DNA of 64,000 nt from DASPGQ01 sp035457705 (GCA_035457705.1 DATIBD010000131.1:1-64000); one strand, 5' to 3'; counted from the stretch's first letter, positions 51,719 to 61,022 are shown. Translations and numbers: made by a program. Notes: generated by a model not told the origin, from the letters alone.

Positions 51719-54700
51719 GTGAAGCTCTCCGTGCTCTTGTTGCTTCTCCTAGGGACGCGTCCATTCGAGGAGCCACCGAACGAGCTCACCGGCATCGTCC
51801 GTGATGAGAGCGAGCGTCCCATCGCCGATGCCGATATCCTCGTTCGACCCCTGCGCGGGATACGGCCCTTCTCCGCCCGGACCGACTCTTCAGGCCGCTT
51901 CCGGCTGTTACTCGGCGCCCAGGAGTCCGGTCCATTCGCCGTGGCCGTGTTTGCCGATGGGCTCGTGCCGTGGGCGAAAGCCGAGGTGGAGGCCGGCGCG
52001 AAACTTTCCGTCACGCTCTCGGCGGGGCGGGCGATCGAAGGGGTCGTCATCGACGCCCGCACCCGAGAGCCGGTTGCCGGCGCGCGTGTGGAGGCTTTTG
52101 GCGTACGTCCTCCCGGCGCGTTCGCTCCCGCGACTTCCCCTGGGCTCGGGCAGGTGAGAGCGGCGACGAACGAGGACGGCCGCTTCCGCCTCCAGGGACT
52201 TCCGGCGACGAGCGTCACCGTGAAGGCGTCGGCGGAAGGTTACGGTCGACTCGAAGTCAACGTCGCCGCGGACGAAGACCGTACCGAGCTGGCCGTCCTT
52301 CCCGGCGTCGGCATCCGGGGCGTCGTCCTCGGTCCTGACGACGAGCCGCTCGAGGGCGCGAACGTGGTCGCCCTCCAGCGCCGGCGGGGGATGTCGTGGT
52401 GGCCAAGCCCGATCTACGACGAGACGGACGCATCGGGCGCTTTCGCGCTCTTCGGCGTCGAGTCGGAGCGCTACCGAATCCTGGTGACTCACGAAGAGCT
52501 TGCCTTTCGGCTCGTTCCGGACGTGGTGGTGGAATCGGCAGACGTCGAGCTGGACCCAATCAGGCTCGACTACGGTCGTTCCATCGTCGGCCGTTTCGTC
52601 GACGTCGACGGAGAACCGGTCTCGGGCACGGTGTCGATCGGCGACCTCGACGGAGAGTGGACGCCGGTCTCGCTCATGGGGCTCGCCGCCTCGACGGAGG
52701 AAGAAGGACGATTCCGGATCGACCACCTGCCGCCGGCCGAGTACGCGCTTACGTTCGAGGCATCCGGCTTCGTGGCCGCACATGAAACGTTCTATCTGGA
52801 GGCGCGCGCGGAGCCGTACGACCTCGGCGAGATCGTCTTCGGCGACGGGCTCGCCATCAGCGGCTTCGTCGTCGACGAGTCCGGCGTGCCCATCGAGAAC
52901 GCCGAGGTCACAGCAGGCTCCTCCGCCTTCATGGTCGACTTTGCCCGGGGAGCCGTGAGCTCGGGGCACGCCGTGACGAGCTCGAACGGCACCTTCGAGA
53001 TCGTGGGCCTCGAGGCCAAAGAGTACCGCCTCGCGGCGACGGCTCCAGGCTTCGTGAACGACTTTCGAGAAGAGACGGTCGAGGCGGGCGCAACCGACGT
53101 CGTTCTCGTTCTCGAGCGAGGCGGCTCGATCCGGGCAAGGGTGGTCGACGAAGAGGGAACGGCGATCGAGCACGTCGAGGTCTCGCTCACGCCCGCGCCG
53201 CGCACGCGTCGGGCCGGCATGGGTCGTAGCGTCGAATCCGAAGGGGGACGGATCCTTCTCGAGCACCTCCTTATGGGGGAATACGTCGTCAGCGTTTCGT
53301 CCCAGGGGCTGAGGCCGACCCGATTGACGCGCGTCGAGATCGAAAGCGGGGAGGTCACGGATCTCGGAACGGTGGTGCTGACCGCAGGGGGCTCGATACG
53401 GGGGTGGGTCCTCGACCCGGACGACAACCCGCTTCCCGGGGCGCGAGCTCGCGCGGGAACGGGAACACGCTATTTCGAGCACGAGGCCCCGACGGACGCA
53501 GCTGGCTACTTCGAGATCGCCGGCCTCGAGGACGGCGTCGTCGACGTCCACGTCTCGCACTCGGACTACGCCGATGCGGTCGCCCAGGACGTCGAGGTCC
53601 GCGCCGAAGCTGGGCCCGCGACGATCCGCGTGCGAATGACTCGAGGCGGGCGGATCGAAGGCGTCGTCCGTTCCAGAGACGGGGCAGGCATCGGCGGCCG
53701 TATCGTTGGGCTCGGTAGGACCGGGAGGGTCCCGGACACCACGACGGGCCCCGATGGCACGTTCCGCATCGAGGCGGTGAAGCCGGGCGCCACGACCGTT
53801 CGGCTCCTCGCTTCCGACCCCAATTACGCGGCGGTGGTGCAAGAACGAGAAGTCGAGGTCGCCGAGGGTGAGACGAGCTTCGTGGAGTTCGAGTCGCGCC
53901 AGGTGGTCGTGTCGGGTCAGGTGTCCAAGCGCGGGGTTTCTCTCGGCGGCGTCAGCGTTTCCTTCCGTCCCGAGGCGGCTCGGGGCGGCTCCGGGATGTT
54001 CGTCGGCGGCGGTACGGCCCGCCCGGTGGCCGGACCTCTCGCGCTCAACGCGGTGACAACGCCGGACGGCTACTACGAGCTCTACGTCGACGCACCCGGT
54101 GCGTACGAGGTCACGGTCACCGCGGCAGCCGGCACCACCCGATTTCCGTCCCAGAACGTTCTCATTCCCGACGTGACGAGCCATGTGACCGATCTCGTCC
54201 TCGACACCGCGAGCCTCGCGGGACGCGTCGTGTCGAAGGAGACCCAGGCGCCCGTCGCCGACGCCAGGGTCCGGGCGTACGCTCTCGAGACCGGTCCCGC
54301 CGCCGATACGCTGGGTTTCTCGCTCACGGATACGAGCGGGGCCTTTCGGATCGAGATCCACCCCGGACGCTATCGGCTCATGGTCCTCGCCGACGGGTTC
54401 TCGCCCCTCGAGAGAACCGTCACCGCTTCCGAGACAAGCCCTCAGGAGCTCCTCGTCGAGCTCGACCCAGGGCAGGTCATCCGAGGGCGAGTCTTCGACG
54501 CGAACGGCGAGGTGCCGAGCCACTTCTACTTGCGGGCGGTCGAGGACGCGCAGCCGACGACGGATCCACCCCGTTTCTCCCACTGGGCCGAGGTCCATCC
54601 GGACGGCGCGTTCGAGCTCCGCGACCTCGCTCCGATACGCTACAACGTGCTGGCCGGCTCTGACCTGGATGGCTTCGCTTTCGCCACCGGGATCGAGAGC

Positions 54701-55000
54701 GGGGCGGAGCTCACCTTTCGCCTTCGTCCTGCCGCCTGGATCCAAGTGCGCGTCGTCAATGAGAGTGGTGTTCCGGTTCCCGAAGCCCAGGTCGCCGTCT
54801 CCGCGCTCGCCGGTCGCAAAGTCCGCGACGCGACCCGGCGTACCGACGCTCAGGGGATGCTCGATCTCTATGCGCCCGCAGGCTCCCTGGAGCTCAAGGC
54901 GGTGAAGGGCGACGATCTCGAGGGCAGCGCGGTCGTTACTGTTGGTGAGGGCGAGCGCGCTCCTGCGCAGATCGTTTTGAGGCCGGCACCCGGACACTGA
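51719..55000 (+). CDS. Large exported protein of twelve carboxypeptidase-regulatory-like repeats
   Basis: A 1093-residue protein with a signal peptide (KLSVLLLLLLGTRPFEEP) and about twelve beta-sandwich units of 75-100 residues. Each opens with a pattern like GVVxDxxGxPxxGAxV (ELTGIVRDESERPIADA, AIEGVVIDARTREPVAGA, AISGFVVDESGVPIENA, SLAGRVVSKETQAPVADA) and contains GxFxIxxLxxxxYxLxxxAxG. No TonB barrel, peptidase or anchor follows. GAGGA precedes the GTG start. Such arrays act as extended exported scaffolds; binding partners are unknown. It ends the operon opposite the two-component system. Confidence 0.8.
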   Translation: MKLSVLLLLLLGTRPFEEPPNELTGIVRDESERPIADADILVRPLRGIRPFSARTDSSGRFRLLLGAQESGPFAVAVFADGLVPWAKAEVEAGAKLSVTLSAGRAIEGVVIDARTREPVAGARVEAFGVRPPGAFAPATSPGLGQVRAATNEDGRFRLQGLPATSVTVKASAEGYGRLEVNVAADEDRTELAVLPGVGIRGVVLGPDDEPLEGANVVALQRRRGMSWWPSPIYDETDASGAFALFGVESERYRILVTHEELAFRLVPDVVVESADVELDPIRLDYGRSIVGRFVDVDGEPVSGTVSIGDLDGEWTPVSLMGLAASTEEEGRFRIDHLPPAEYALTFEASGFVAAHETFYLEARAEPYDLGEIVFGDGLAISGFVVDESGVPIENAEVTAGSSAFMVDFARGAVSSGHAVTSSNGTFEIVGLEAKEYRLAATAPGFVNDFREETVEAGATDVVLVLERGGSIRARVVDEEGTAIEHVEVSLTPAPRTRRAGMGRSVESEGGRILLEHLLMGEYVVSVSSQGLRPTRLTRVEIESGEVTDLGTVVLTAGGSIRGWVLDPDDNPLPGARARAGTGTRYFEHEAPTDAAGYFEIAGLEDGVVDVHVSHSDYADAVAQDVEVRAEAGPATIRVRMTRGGRIEGVVRSRDGAGIGGRIVGLGRTGRVPDTTTGPDGTFRIEAVKPGATTVRLLASDPNYAAVVQEREVEVAEGETSFVEFESRQVVVSGQVSKRGVSLGGVSVSFRPEAARGGSGMFVGGGTARPVAGPLALNAVTTPDGYYELYVDAPGAYEVTVTAAAGTTRFPSQNVLIPDVTSHVTDLVLDTASLAGRVVSKETQAPVADARVRAYALETGPAADTLGFSLTDTSGAFRIEIHPGRYRLMVLADGFSPLERTVTASETSPQELLVELDPGQVIRGRVFDANGEVPSHFYLRAVEDAQPTTDPPRFSHWAEVHPDGAFELRDLAPIRYNVLAGSDLDGFAFATGIESGAELTFRLRPAAWIQVRVVNESGVPVPEAQVAVSALAGRKVRDATRRTDAQGMLDLYAPAGSLELKAVKGDDLEGSAVVTVGEGERAPAQIVLRPAPGH

Positions 55001-55175
55001 CGTCGCTTCCGTTCTCGGCAATGCTAGGCGGGCCGTCGCTCGAGCCGCGGTACAGCAAACGGCAGCTGCGAAACGCCGGGTCTCGAGAGTCAGGGAAAAT
55101 AGTGGGAACGGCGATGCGGCTGATACGTGATGGATGCGCGACGGGACGACCGCGGTTTGCGATATTCTGAGCGCC

Positions 55176-56165
55176 ATGAACAACGGCATTCTCGAACGCC
55201 TTCGCGAGGGACCCGTGCTCGGGGACGGAGGGTATCTGCTCGAACTGGAAAAAAGGGGTTGGGTTCGTGCCGGGCCGTTCACCCCCGAGGTCGTCCTTGA
55301 GCATCCCGAGGCGCTTCTGGAGCTGCATCGGGAATTTCGGCAGGCGGGCTCCGAGGTGCTCCAGGCGCTCACGTTCTACGCGAGCCGGGACAAGCTCGCG
55401 ACCGTGGGTCTCGAAGACAAGGTCGAAGAGCTGAACCGAACCGCGGTGCGGATCGCACGCGAGGCCGCAGGCAAGCACTGCCTCGTCGCCGGCAACTTGA
55501 GCCTCACCTGGATGTACGAGCCCAAGAGCGCAAAGGCGAGGACGGTGGTGGCGGAAACCTTCGACGAGCAGCTCGCGCAGCAGGTGGATTCGGGGGTAGA
55601 TTTCATCATCGGTGAGACCTTCTCTTGGCTCGGAGAGGCTTTGATTGCCGCCGAGCAAGCCAAGAAGACGGGACTCCCCGTGATGATCACGATGAGCTTC
55701 GAGAACTCGGACGTAACGCCCGACGGCAAGACCCCCGCGGATTGCGCACGTGCCCTCGCGAATGCGGGTGCGGACATCGTCGGCGTCAATTGCCTCCGCA
55801 ACCCTTCGACCATGCTTCCCCTCGCGGCAATGATGCGACGAGCCGTGGACATTCCCATCGCGACGCAGCCGACCGCCTACCGAACTCCCCCGGGCCGGGC
55901 GGATTTTACCAGCCTTCCCGAGTTTCCCACCGAGCTCGACCCATTGCAGCTGAGCCGTCGAGAGATGGCGGACTATGCGGTGAAGGCCCGCGACCTCGGT
56001 ATTGGTTACATCGGTGCCTGCTGCGGCGCGGTCTCGTGCCACATCCGGCAAATGGCCCTCGCGCTCGGGAAAATCGACCCCGACCAACGGCTGTGGAAGA
56101 CGGGAGCCGAACGTCCCATGTCGGCTTTCGAGTACTACGGGCACGACCGGAAACACGAGGCGTGA
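55176..56165 (+). CDS. Betaine-homocysteine S-methyltransferase family protein
   Basis: A 329-residue zinc-dependent methyltransferase (pfam homocysteine S-methyltransferase). It opens LREGPVLGDGGYLLELEKRGW, with a Cys in GVNCLRN and the zinc Cys pair in YIGACCGAVSCHIRQM. The close match to eukaryotic BHMT-type (LEKRGWVRAGPFTPEV, VAGNLSLTWMYEP) suggests transfer of methyl from betaine to homocysteine, though the donor is inferred. The internal ATG was chosen because the family begins there. A hairpin repeat follows the stop. Confidence 0.88.
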   Translation: MNNGILERLREGPVLGDGGYLLELEKRGWVRAGPFTPEVVLEHPEALLELHREFRQAGSEVLQALTFYASRDKLATVGLEDKVEELNRTAVRIAREAAGKHCLVAGNLSLTWMYEPKSAKARTVVAETFDEQLAQQVDSGVDFIIGETFSWLGEALIAAEQAKKTGLPVMITMSFENSDVTPDGKTPADCARALANAGADIVGVNCLRNPSTMLPLAAMMRRAVDIPIATQPTAYRTPPGRADFTSLPEFPTELDPLQLSRREMADYAVKARDLGIGYIGACCGAVSCHIRQMALALGKIDPDQRLWKTGAERPMSAFEYYGHDRKHEA

Positions 56166-56179
56166 AGGGACGCCTCGCT

Positions 56180-56305
56180 CAGCAGGGTGATGAAGAACAC
56201 AGCCCACCCTGCGCGAGCGGAGCGAGCCCGGCGCGCTGGCCGCGCCGTAAACAGCCCGAGCCGTGGCGGCCGATCGACCAGCGGGTCCCGCCACGGCACT
56301 GAGTA
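56180..56305 (-). repeat. Dispersed hairpin repeat, copy 6 (subfamily A, inverted)
   Basis: Reverse-oriented full copy: tail arms gcagggtg and caccctgc, ctccgctcgcgcagg core, GGCGCG middle hairpin and ccgtggcgg/ccgccacgg head. It lies between two convergent genes, 15 bases after one stop and 11 before the other. Confidence 0.88.
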
Positions 56306-56315
56306 CTCTGGATGC

Positions 56316-57716
56316 TCAAAAGGATTCCGACCGCGACGCGCGCTCGTCGTAGGCGAGCCGGATTTTTGCCTCGACGTGAGGGTGTCGGCGACAAATCGCC
56401 GTGAGGTTCTCGCGCGATAGCTCCAGAAGCTCGGTCATCCTCACTGCCGTCACCGTTGCCGTCCGCGGCTCGCCCGAGAGAACCGCCATCTCGCCGAAAA
56501 AGTTTCCGTCCTTCAGGGTGGCCACGACCACTTGCTTCCCGTCACGCTCGACCGTGGCATGGACCTCTCCGGTACTCACGATGAACATGGACTCGCCGGG
56601 ATCACCTTCCCGCACGATCGTCTCGCCTTGCTTGGCTACACGCCTCACTAGCAGGATCGCGACGTCGATGAACTCCGACGTGCTGAGATCCGAGAAGAGC
56701 GGGATGTGTGTGGGCGCCGGCTCTTCCTCCTGCTCCGACCGCTTCGCCGAGGATCCCACGTCGTCGATGATCGAGTCGATCAGGGAATCGATGTCCTCGC
56801 CAAGCGCTCCGAGCAGCGACTCCGCTTCATCGGCGGCGAGCGCGGACTCCGTCTCCCGGTGGAGGGCAACGACATCGACCTCGTCAATCTCCACCACCGC
56901 GGGCGTCTCGGTAAGCTCGAGAACGATATCGGGCGACGAGCCGACAGAGGGCTCCCCGGCCACGTCCTCGAGCACGATCTCGATCTCCGGCTCGCTCGAT
57001 TCCTCGTCGAAACCGACGATCTCGATCTCGTCTTCATCCTTTGGCTCGGCCGGGGCACCGAGCGCGATTGCCTCCTCGGTGAAGCTCGGTGGCTCGTCGG
57101 CGAGGGGCTGCGATTCGGCGGCCTTCTCCTCCATCTGCTCCAAGCCTTCGGCTTCAGCCGGGGTGGGCTCCGCGAGCGACTCGGCTGGCGGCACGTCGCC
57201 CGGTTGGCTGGTGCCGAACTCCATGGCCAGAGTGTCCTCGAGACTGAGCTCGGGAAGATTCCCGTTCGTGGCTTCTTCGGCCATCGAGGTTTCGGGCCGG
57301 TCGCGAGGAGGCTCCACCTCCGTCCGCTCGAGAGGCTTCCCCGGATGGTAGAGCGCCTGGGACAAGGCGGCACGCGACGGATGGCCCGACGAGCGCATAT
57401 CGTTCATCGCTGCCAGCTTTTCGTGCACGTCGGTCTGGCTCGGATCGAGCTGCAGGATCTTCTTGTTGATCGCAATCGCGCGAATCATGAACCCCTTGTC
57501 GGCGAGCTGATCGGCGACGATGCGGTACTGCTTGATCGCTTCGCGTTTGCTTCCCGCCAGAACCAGCGTGTCGGCGCAGCGGAGTCGAATCTGCGTGTTC
57601 TTGGGATCCCTCTTCAAGAGCAGGTTGAACCACTCCATCGAGCCTTTGTAGTCACGCTTCTGGAGACAAGCCTGGATCTCGGCGAAGGGATCTTTCCGCC
57701 TCTTGCGAAAGGCCAT
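56316..57716 (-). CDS. TPR and cyclic-nucleotide-binding-domain protein
   Basis: A 466-residue cytoplasmic protein. The first ~115 residues are TPR-like (MEWFNLLLKRDPKNTQIRLRCADTL, AIAINKKILQLDPSQ). A highly acidic, probably disordered linker runs to about 335. The last 125 residues form a cNMP-binding fold (PLFSDLSTSEF, VREGDPGESMFIVSTGEVHATV, FFGEMAVLSGEPRTATVTA). The phosphate-binding cassette has FGEMAVLSGEPRTATV, close to the canonical FGE...RAA. The ligand (cAMP, cGMP or none) cannot be told. There is no DNA-binding domain, so it is not a Crp-type regulator. A scaffold role is inferred. Confidence 0.8.
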   Translation of the reverse strand: MAFRKRRKDPFAEIQACLQKRDYKGSMEWFNLLLKRDPKNTQIRLRCADTLVLAGSKREAIKQYRIVADQLADKGFMIRAIAINKKILQLDPSQTDVHEKLAAMNDMRSSGHPSRAALSQALYHPGKPLERTEVEPPRDRPETSMAEEATNGNLPELSLEDTLAMEFGTSQPGDVPPAESLAEPTPAEAEGLEQMEEKAAESQPLADEPPSFTEEAIALGAPAEPKDEDEIEIVGFDEESSEPEIEIVLEDVAGEPSVGSSPDIVLELTETPAVVEIDEVDVVALHRETESALAADEAESLLGALGEDIDSLIDSIIDDVGSSAKRSEQEEEPAPTHIPLFSDLSTSEFIDVAILLVRRVAKQGETIVREGDPGESMFIVSTGEVHATVERDGKQVVVATLKDGNFFGEMAVLSGEPRTATVTAVRMTELLELSRENLTAICRRHPHVEAKIRLAYDERASRSESF

Positions 57717-57758
57717 GAATAAAAAATGGTATCACGAAGCGCCGAGCTCGTTTAGATG

Positions 57759-57891
57759 TGCTCAGTGCCGTGGCGGGACCCGAGAACGCCCGGCCGCCAC
57801 GGCTCGGCCCTCGCGGCGCTTCGCGCCGATCTCGCAGCAGACGTCTTGGCCGCCGCTCGGCAGGCTGGGTTGCACTTCTTCATCAGCCTGT
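57759..57891 (+). repeat. Dispersed hairpin repeat, copy 7 (subfamily B)
   Basis: Full copy with gcgcttcgcgccgatctcgc core and tail arms gcaggctg and cagcctgt. Followed within five bases by the start of another copy. It occupies part of the 309-base gap between divergent genes. Confidence 0.88.
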
Positions 57892-57895
57892 TAGT

Positions 57896-57915
57896 GCTCA
57901 ATGCCGTGGCGGGTC
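57896..57915 (+). repeat. Dispersed hairpin repeat, copy 8 (5' fragment only)
   Basis: Begins gctcaatgccgtggcggg like full copies, then diverges just after the first head arm. The break leads straight into a promoter for the next gene, so the copy is truncated or partly replaced by regulatory sequence. Confidence 0.7.
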
Positions 57916-57919
57916 GGCC

Positions 57920-57949
57920 TTGCCGCGTCGGAAGCACCTCTGCTAGACT
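57920..57949 (+). promoter_or_regulatory. Promoter for the PATAN-like gene at 58026
   Basis: TTGCCG (57920-57925), an 18-base spacer and TAGACT (57944-57949). It abuts the truncated repeat, and no gene is interrupted. A leader of about 70 bases would precede the ATG. Confidence 0.5.
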
Positions 57950-58025
57950 GCCCCGCCGGAATCAATATCCTTTGCCAACCGACTTCGATTGAACCGGGGT
58001 ACTGGCCTGGCGAAAGCGAATCGAG

Positions 58026-59156
58026 ATGCGGTTTCCCGGAAGCAAGCTCCTGTCACAAGACCTCTCGACGAGGACCACTCCCTTCGACAGCATCGTGCGG
58101 CATTGCGAGGACGTCAATCTCTCGGGATACGTGGAAATTACGTTTCCCGACGCCGAGGGTTTGATCCTTTTCTACATCGGGGAGCAGATCAACATCATTT
58201 TCCGCCTGGGGATGAACAAGTTCTTCCTCGGAAACGAAGCGACCTTGAGGCTTCGCAATACCGCTGAGTTGAAGGAAGGCAAGATCTCGATCTTCGAGCT
58301 GCCCCTCGACATGGCTCACATGCTGCGCGGCCTGTCCAACCGCAAGGAGATCTTCGCCCAAATCTTCGCCTCGGATCCGCTGAGGGATCTCTTGAAACGG
58401 CTCGAGAAGGAAGGCCACACCGGCTCGCTCGAGGTGCTCACGAACAAGGGCACGGGGATGATTCTCCAAGTGCGGGGGCGTTTCTCCAACGCCTACCTGG
58501 AGACCGAGGGAGGGGCCACATTCGAAAAGAAGGAAGCCCTCAACAAGATCCTCGAGATCTTGGATCGCGACGACACCTCGGCGAAAGTCTTCCAATCCGA
58601 CTTCTCCCCCGACATTTGGAAGTCGCGTCAGCAGGGAGCCAAGGGGCGCACGAGCCGTCTCCAGGAAATGCTGGAGCAGAGTGGACCCCTGTCCACGAAG
58701 AGTCTCGCCACCGAGCCTCCGCTCGTCCAACCGCAGGATCTCGGCCTTCCCGCTGCTAGCGAAGCCAATCGCAAACCGATACAGCGACAGATCCTCGGGG
58801 AGATCCGCGAGCAGACTCCCTCGCTTCTCGCGGCGTTTTTCTTCGATCTCGACTCGGAGGCGATCGACTCCGCGCTGGTCACCGCTCCCGAGGAGACCGC
58901 CGACCGGCTGATCGTGGACAAGCTCCCGGCCTTCGTGCACTACCTCGAGAACCTCGCAGCGATGAGAGGAGACGATCACATCGAGATCCTCTCGATGTGC
59001 ACCGAGAACTTCTACCTGATCGTCAAGTGCATTCAGGAGACGAACGAGGGCATTGCCCTCATCACCGATCTCAGCCAACCCATAACGCTCGCGAGCTCCC
59101 TGCTTCTCAATTGTTCCAACCGCTATCTGACGATGGTGGCAGGCGCCGCCGTATGA
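58026..59156 (+). CDS. PATAN-like protein of unknown function
   Basis: A 376-residue soluble protein. The first ~95 residues (DLSTRTTPFDSIVRHCEDVNLSGYVEITFPDAEGLILFYIGEQI) and residues about 115-170 (LEKEGHTGSLEVLTNKGTGMILQVRGRFSNAYLE) resemble two copies of the PATAN/DUF4388 beta core, without the usual helical extension. The last ~90 residues (IEILSMCTENFYLIVKCI, GIALITDLSQPITLASSLL) are weakly like Roadblock/LC7 folds of bacterial GTPase regulators. Neither match is firm. It precedes tmk and holB; a promoter sits upstream. Confidence 0.5.
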   Translation: MRFPGSKLLSQDLSTRTTPFDSIVRHCEDVNLSGYVEITFPDAEGLILFYIGEQINIIFRLGMNKFFLGNEATLRLRNTAELKEGKISIFELPLDMAHMLRGLSNRKEIFAQIFASDPLRDLLKRLEKEGHTGSLEVLTNKGTGMILQVRGRFSNAYLETEGGATFEKKEALNKILEILDRDDTSAKVFQSDFSPDIWKSRQQGAKGRTSRLQEMLEQSGPLSTKSLATEPPLVQPQDLGLPAASEANRKPIQRQILGEIREQTPSLLAAFFFDLDSEAIDSALVTAPEETADRLIVDKLPAFVHYLENLAAMRGDDHIEILSMCTENFYLIVKCIQETNEGIALITDLSQPITLASSLLLNCSNRYLTMVAGAAV

Positions 59157-59175
59157 GCTCGACATAGAGCCGGTT

Positions 59176-59811
59176 TTGTTCCTCACGCTCGAAGGCATCG
59201 AAGGCTGCGGAAAGTCCACCCAGGCGCGACTCCTTGCGAGACGTCTTCGCCGTGAAGGCTATCCGTCGCTTCTGACACGGGAGCCCGGCGGAACGCGGAT
59301 CGGCCGGCAGATCCGCCAGGTCATCCTGAGCACCAGAAATCACGGGATGAGCGCGGAGGCCGAGCTCGGACTCTACTTCTCCGACCGGGCTCAGCATCTA
59401 CGTGAGGTGGTGTGGCCGGCGCTCGAGGCGGGCTTGATTGTTGTCTGCGACCGTTTCACCGACTCCACGATCGCCTACCAAGGATACGGAAGAGGACTTC
59501 CGCTACGCCGCATTCGCTCCATCGACAAAGCTCTCACCGGAGGGTTTCGTCCCGACGTCACGCTGCTCTTCGATCTTCCCCCAGCCCAGGGACTTCGGCG
59601 CGCTCGAAGCCGAAACCGAACGAGCTTGTCGAGGAGTCGCGAGGGGCGCTTCGAAGAGGAGGACCTGAGGTTTCACGAACGCGTGCGCGCGGGCTACCTG
59701 AGATTGGCCCGTCGCGAATCGAAACGCTTTCTGGTTGTCCCAGCCGAGGGCAGCCGAGCGACAGTACACGAGCTCGTCTGGGAACGACTTCGGAGACGCC
59801 GTGTCGTTTGA
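59176..59811 (+). CDS. tmk: Thymidylate kinase
   Basis: A 211-residue dTMP kinase: P-loop LEGIEGCGKSTQ, the DRX motif CDRFTDSTIAYQGYGRGLP, and REPGGTRIG. Lid residues are in RSREGRFEEED. It makes dTDP for DNA synthesis, linking with thyA. A TTG start is the most plausible. It overlaps holB by 11 bases, a pairing common in bacteria. Confidence 0.93.
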   Translation: MFLTLEGIEGCGKSTQARLLARRLRREGYPSLLTREPGGTRIGRQIRQVILSTRNHGMSAEAELGLYFSDRAQHLREVVWPALEAGLIVVCDRFTDSTIAYQGYGRGLPLRRIRSIDKALTGGFRPDVTLLFDLPPAQGLRRARSRNRTSLSRSREGRFEEEDLRFHERVRAGYLRLARRESKRFLVVPAEGSRATVHELVWERLRRRRVV

Positions 59812-60787
59812 AGCGCTCCGGGGAAATGCGCGCCTCATCGCTTGGCTCGAGAGCATCGCGAGATCGGGGAACGTGCCCCGAAGCCTCCTGTTCACGGGTC
59901 CCCCCGGGGTGGGAAAGTTGCGCGCGGCGACGACGCTGGCTCAGGCTCTGAACTGCAGAATTTCCCCAGGCAACGCCTGCGGCACCTGCCCCGCCTGCGT
60001 TCGCATAGAGCGCGGCGAATACCCGGACGTGCGAATCGCGCGTCCCGAGGGAGCCGGGGGGCAAATCAAAGTGGAGGCCGTCCGGCTGATCGTTTCGGAA
60101 ATGCCGTTTCGGCCCTTCGAGGGACGGATGCGTGTCGGCATCGTGGCGGACGCGGATCGCCTGAATCCGAGCGCTGCCAATACCATTCTGAAGACGCTCG
60201 AGGAGCCACCTCCCTGGGCCGTGCTGGTGCTCGTGACCCCGAACCTGGCGGCGCTCCTTCCCACCCTCGTGTCCCGCTGTCAGATCTTCCGCTTCGCCCC
60301 GCTTTCGACCGAGGAGGTCGCGGATCTCCTGAGGCGGGAGCACGACATGTCGGACTCCCAGGCCCGCCTGCTCGCCGCTTTGTCGCAAGGAAGCCTCTCG
60401 AGGGCGTTGGAGCTGAACCTCGAGCCGTTCTCCGACCTCCGGGAGGAAGCGTTTCGCCTCGCCGAGATCGTCGCCGAAGGAAAGCCCGATAGGGAGCTCG
60501 TGGCCCTGTCCGAGTCACTCTCGAAGGAGAGCCGGCTCCAGCTTCTGTTGAATCTCCTTCTTGGCGTGGTTCGGGACGTCGCCACCGACCTGGCGGGCGG
60601 CGTTCCCGTGAACGTCGATCGGACGGCAGATCTGGATCGACTCTCCGCGAAAGCGCCGCTAGGCGTGTGGATTCAGGCGTACTCGCTCGTCGAAGCTGGC
60701 CTCGAGGACCTGAGAGATCGCTATCTGAACAAGCGCATCACTTCGGGACGATTGGTTCACGAGCTCAACCGCTTGCGGGGCGCGTGA
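59801..60787 (+). CDS. holB: DNA polymerase III delta-prime subunit
   Basis: A 328-residue clamp-loader subunit. It has an AAA+ core with the degenerate P-loop GPPGVGKLRAA, the zinc-module cysteines in NACGTCPACVRIERGEYPDV, the sensor-like EEPPPWAVLVLVTPN, and SRCQIFRFAPLS. The P-loop Thr is replaced by Leu, which fits delta-prime proteins that do not hydrolyse ATP. The GTG start is preceded by GGAG and lies inside the end of tmk. The final 235-base gap before hfq shows no other gene. Confidence 0.9.
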   Translation: MSFEALRGNARLIAWLESIARSGNVPRSLLFTGPPGVGKLRAATTLAQALNCRISPGNACGTCPACVRIERGEYPDVRIARPEGAGGQIKVEAVRLIVSEMPFRPFEGRMRVGIVADADRLNPSAANTILKTLEEPPPWAVLVLVTPNLAALLPTLVSRCQIFRFAPLSTEEVADLLRREHDMSDSQARLLAALSQGSLSRALELNLEPFSDLREEAFRLAEIVAEGKPDRELVALSESLSKESRLQLLLNLLLGVVRDVATDLAGGVPVNVDRTADLDRLSAKAPLGVWIQAYSLVEAGLEDLRDRYLNKRITSGRLVHELNRLRGA

Positions 60788-61022
60788 TTCAGCGGGTTTG
60801 CTTTGGCCGCCCCCCATTTGATAAACTTTTCTTACTGTTGCTAGCGCAAAATAACTAGTGCAATTTCTCCAAAAAAGCTCCTGCCCGTAGGCCACCAGGG
60901 TCACGAGTCGCCGGCTGCCGGCAGGTCCATAAGGTAACAGGCAGACGCGGTACTCCGTGCCGGGCGGGAGGGTGCCTTTCCGATTTGGTTTTTTTCTGGA
61001 TCCAGAACCGAGGTAACACGCC

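Noticed and set aside
51908..55372. A 1154-codon open frame on the minus strand opposite the repeat protein
   Set aside because: It is the complement of a GC-rich repeat gene with a signal peptide, ribosome-binding site and recognisable domains. The antisense product has no family features and is very rich in Arg, His and Asp, as expected of shadow frames.
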